A program made the translations under genes and the position numbers. Of a stretch of DNA of 48,708 nucleotides, positions 47,942 to 48,708 are shown piece by piece (position 1 is the first letter of the stretch; every line of letters starts with the position of its first letter). Origin of the DNA: Brevibacterium mcbrellneri ATCC 49030 (GTDB lineage Bacteria; Actinomycetota; Actinomycetes; Actinomycetales; Brevibacteriaceae); contig NZ_ADNU01000027.1 of assembly GCF_000178455.1 (NCBI RefSeq), positions 1-48,708 of the forward strand, in the 5' to 3' direction. Below the pieces are notes generated by a model. It was not told the DNA's origin, searched no databases, and saw only the letters and a program-made list of their open reading frames with translations.

Positions 47942-48551
47942 CGATCTGGTTGAGAACCGTTTCGGCGACTTCTCGCATGGTGAGGCGACGGTCCATCGAG
48001 GTCTTCTGGATCCACCGGAAGGCTTCGGGTTCCGTCAGCCCCATGTTTGAAATCAACAGGCTCTTGGCACGTTCTACGAGTTTACGGGTTTCGAAACGGT
48101 CGGTGAGATCTGTGATCTCGGCTTCGAGGGCCGTGATTTCAGCGTGACGCGACAGTGCGATTTCTAAGGCTGGAACGAGGTCTGCTGCAGTGAACGGTTT
48201 GACAACGTAGGCCATTGCGCCTGCGTCCCGTGCCCGGTCAACCAGTTCTTTTTGCGAGAAGGCGGTGAGCAGGACCACTGGGGCGATACGTGCTTTTGCG
48301 ATGTGTTCTGCGGCCGTAATGCCGTCCATCTTAGGCATCTTGATGTCCATGACCACGAGGTCTGGTCGCAGTTCATCGGCGAGGTGGATAGCGGATTCGC
48401 CGTCGGCAGCTTCGCCCACGACGTCATAGCCAACTTCACGGAGCATCTCCACAATGTCGAGACGAATGACAGATTCGTCTTCTGCTACGACTACTCGTCG
48501 GACTGGATGCGATTCTGCTGACACGTTTTCTGAGTTAGACACGCTACTCAT
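47931..48551 (-). CDS. pdtaR: Response regulator with ANTAR RNA-binding domain (PdtaR-like)
   Basis: The 206-residue protein has a receiver domain (VVAEDESVIR, phosphoacceptor D69 in VVMDIKMPKMDG, VKPFTAADL) and a C-terminal ANTAR domain (LVERAKSLLISNMGLTEPEAFRWIQKTSMDRRLTMREVAETVL) that binds two-hexaloop RNA hairpins to cause antitermination. The mycobacterial homologue is phosphorylated by the PdtaS histidine kinase, which is not in this window. A variable 16-residue N-terminus precedes the receiver; ATG 48551 lacks an obvious ribosome binding site, so a start further in is possible. Confidence 0.93.
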   Translation of the reverse strand: MSSVSNSENVSAESHPVRRVVVAEDESVIRLDIVEMLREVGYDVVGEAADGESAIHLADELRPDLVVMDIKMPKMDGITAAEHIAKARIAPVVLLTAFSQKELVDRARDAGAMAYVVKPFTAADLVPALEIALSRHAEITALEAEITDLTDRFETRKLVERAKSLLISNMGLTEPEAFRWIQKTSMDRRLTMREVAETVLNQIEKN

Positions 48552-48601
48552 CCTAGATCACATTGGTAAGGACCGTAAATCATCTGATAGTGTTACTAAG
48601 G

Positions 48602-48616
48602 TTCTCATCGAGAACA
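48602..48616 (+). repeat. Hairpin directly before tRNA-Leu
   Basis: GTTCTC-ATC-GAGAAC is a perfect 6-bp stem ending 5 bp before the tRNA. It could mark a processing site or a promoter-region palindrome. Confidence 0.3.
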
Positions 48617-48621
48617 CCTTG

Positions 48622-48702
48622 CCGGATTGGCGGAATTGGTAGACGCGACGCACTCAAAATGCGTTGTCGAAAGACGTGTGGGTTCGAGTCCCACATCCGG
48701 TA
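48622..48702 (+). tRNA. tRNA-Leu (anticodon CAA)
   Basis: The sequence folds as a type II tRNA. Acceptor GCCGGAT pairs with ATCCGGT (first pair G.U), the D-arm contains GGTAGACGC, the anticodon stem ACGCA/TGCGT encloses CTCAAAA with anticodon CAA (reads UUG), the variable arm has GTC-GAAA-GAC, and the T-arm GTGGG-TTCGAGT-CCCAC is standard. CCA is not encoded (CAC follows the discriminator A). Confidence 0.93.
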
Positions 48703-48708
48703 CACATG

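Overview
The window is a contiguous, gene-dense stretch (no gene-free gap above about 220 bp) of an actinobacterial chromosome. GC is moderate, judged by eye at the high fifties percent. Actinobacterial hallmarks are WhiA, the SufR-led suf operon with a Rieske-like ferredoxin, a DUF3516 helicase, a PdtaR-type ANTAR regulator, an RpsA with four S1 domains, many GTG/TTG starts, and several genes that look leaderless (a TANNNT -10 box with the start codon about 7 nt after it). Gene order matches conserved actinobacterial blocks: ABC-F, suf, ABC transporter, ctaA; ctaB, tkt, tal; secG, tpiA, pgk, gap; whiA, yvcK, rapZ, uvrC; and uvrB, coaE, rpsA, polA, pdtaR. A member of the Micrococcales is likely (a Jonesia-like organism would fit), but genus is a guess.

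Layout. 1-2.5 kb: 5' end of an ABC-F ATPase, RNase HI with an unusual C-terminal extension, and a membrane-anchored zinc metallopeptidase. 2.5-3.4 kb: a nitrilase-family gene that appears broken by a frameshifting internal deletion. 3.4-9.9 kb (minus strand): an eight-gene Fe-S assembly operon sufR-sufB-sufD-Rieske-sufC-sufS-sufU-sufT with a candidate SufR operator. 10-17.1 kb: a two-gene ABC transporter, ctaA (heme A synthase), a heterodimeric ABC exporter with one degenerate ATP site, and convergent ctaB (heme O synthase). 17.3-22 kb: tkt-tal-pgi, lacking the zwf-opcA-pgl genes that usually follow. 22-25.4 kb (minus): gap-pgk-tpiA-secG. 25.5-33.1 kb (minus): uvrA-uvrC-rapZ-yvcK-whiA, with a perfect 16-bp LexA-like palindrome before uvrA. 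33.2-36 kb: DUF3516 helicase and a divergent YciI-like gene. 36-39.3 kb (minus): uvrB, then terC behind what reads as a yybP-ykoY manganese riboswitch. 39.4-43.8 kb: OsmC-like protein, coaE, a polytopic GT-C-like membrane protein and rpsA. 44-48.7 kb: a methyltransferase, polA, a PaaI-type thioesterase, pdtaR and tRNA-Leu(CAA).

How it fits together: the window supplies Fe-S cluster assembly, heme A synthesis for the respiratory oxidase, the lower glycolytic trunk and non-oxidative pentose phosphate reactions, and most of nucleotide excision repair (UvrA, UvrB, UvrC, Pol I). No mobile element, CRISPR array or defence island was seen. The most informative non-coding signals are the terC riboswitch with its Shine-Dalgarno-masking hairpin, the SOS box, the sufR operator candidate and the leaderless promoter pattern.
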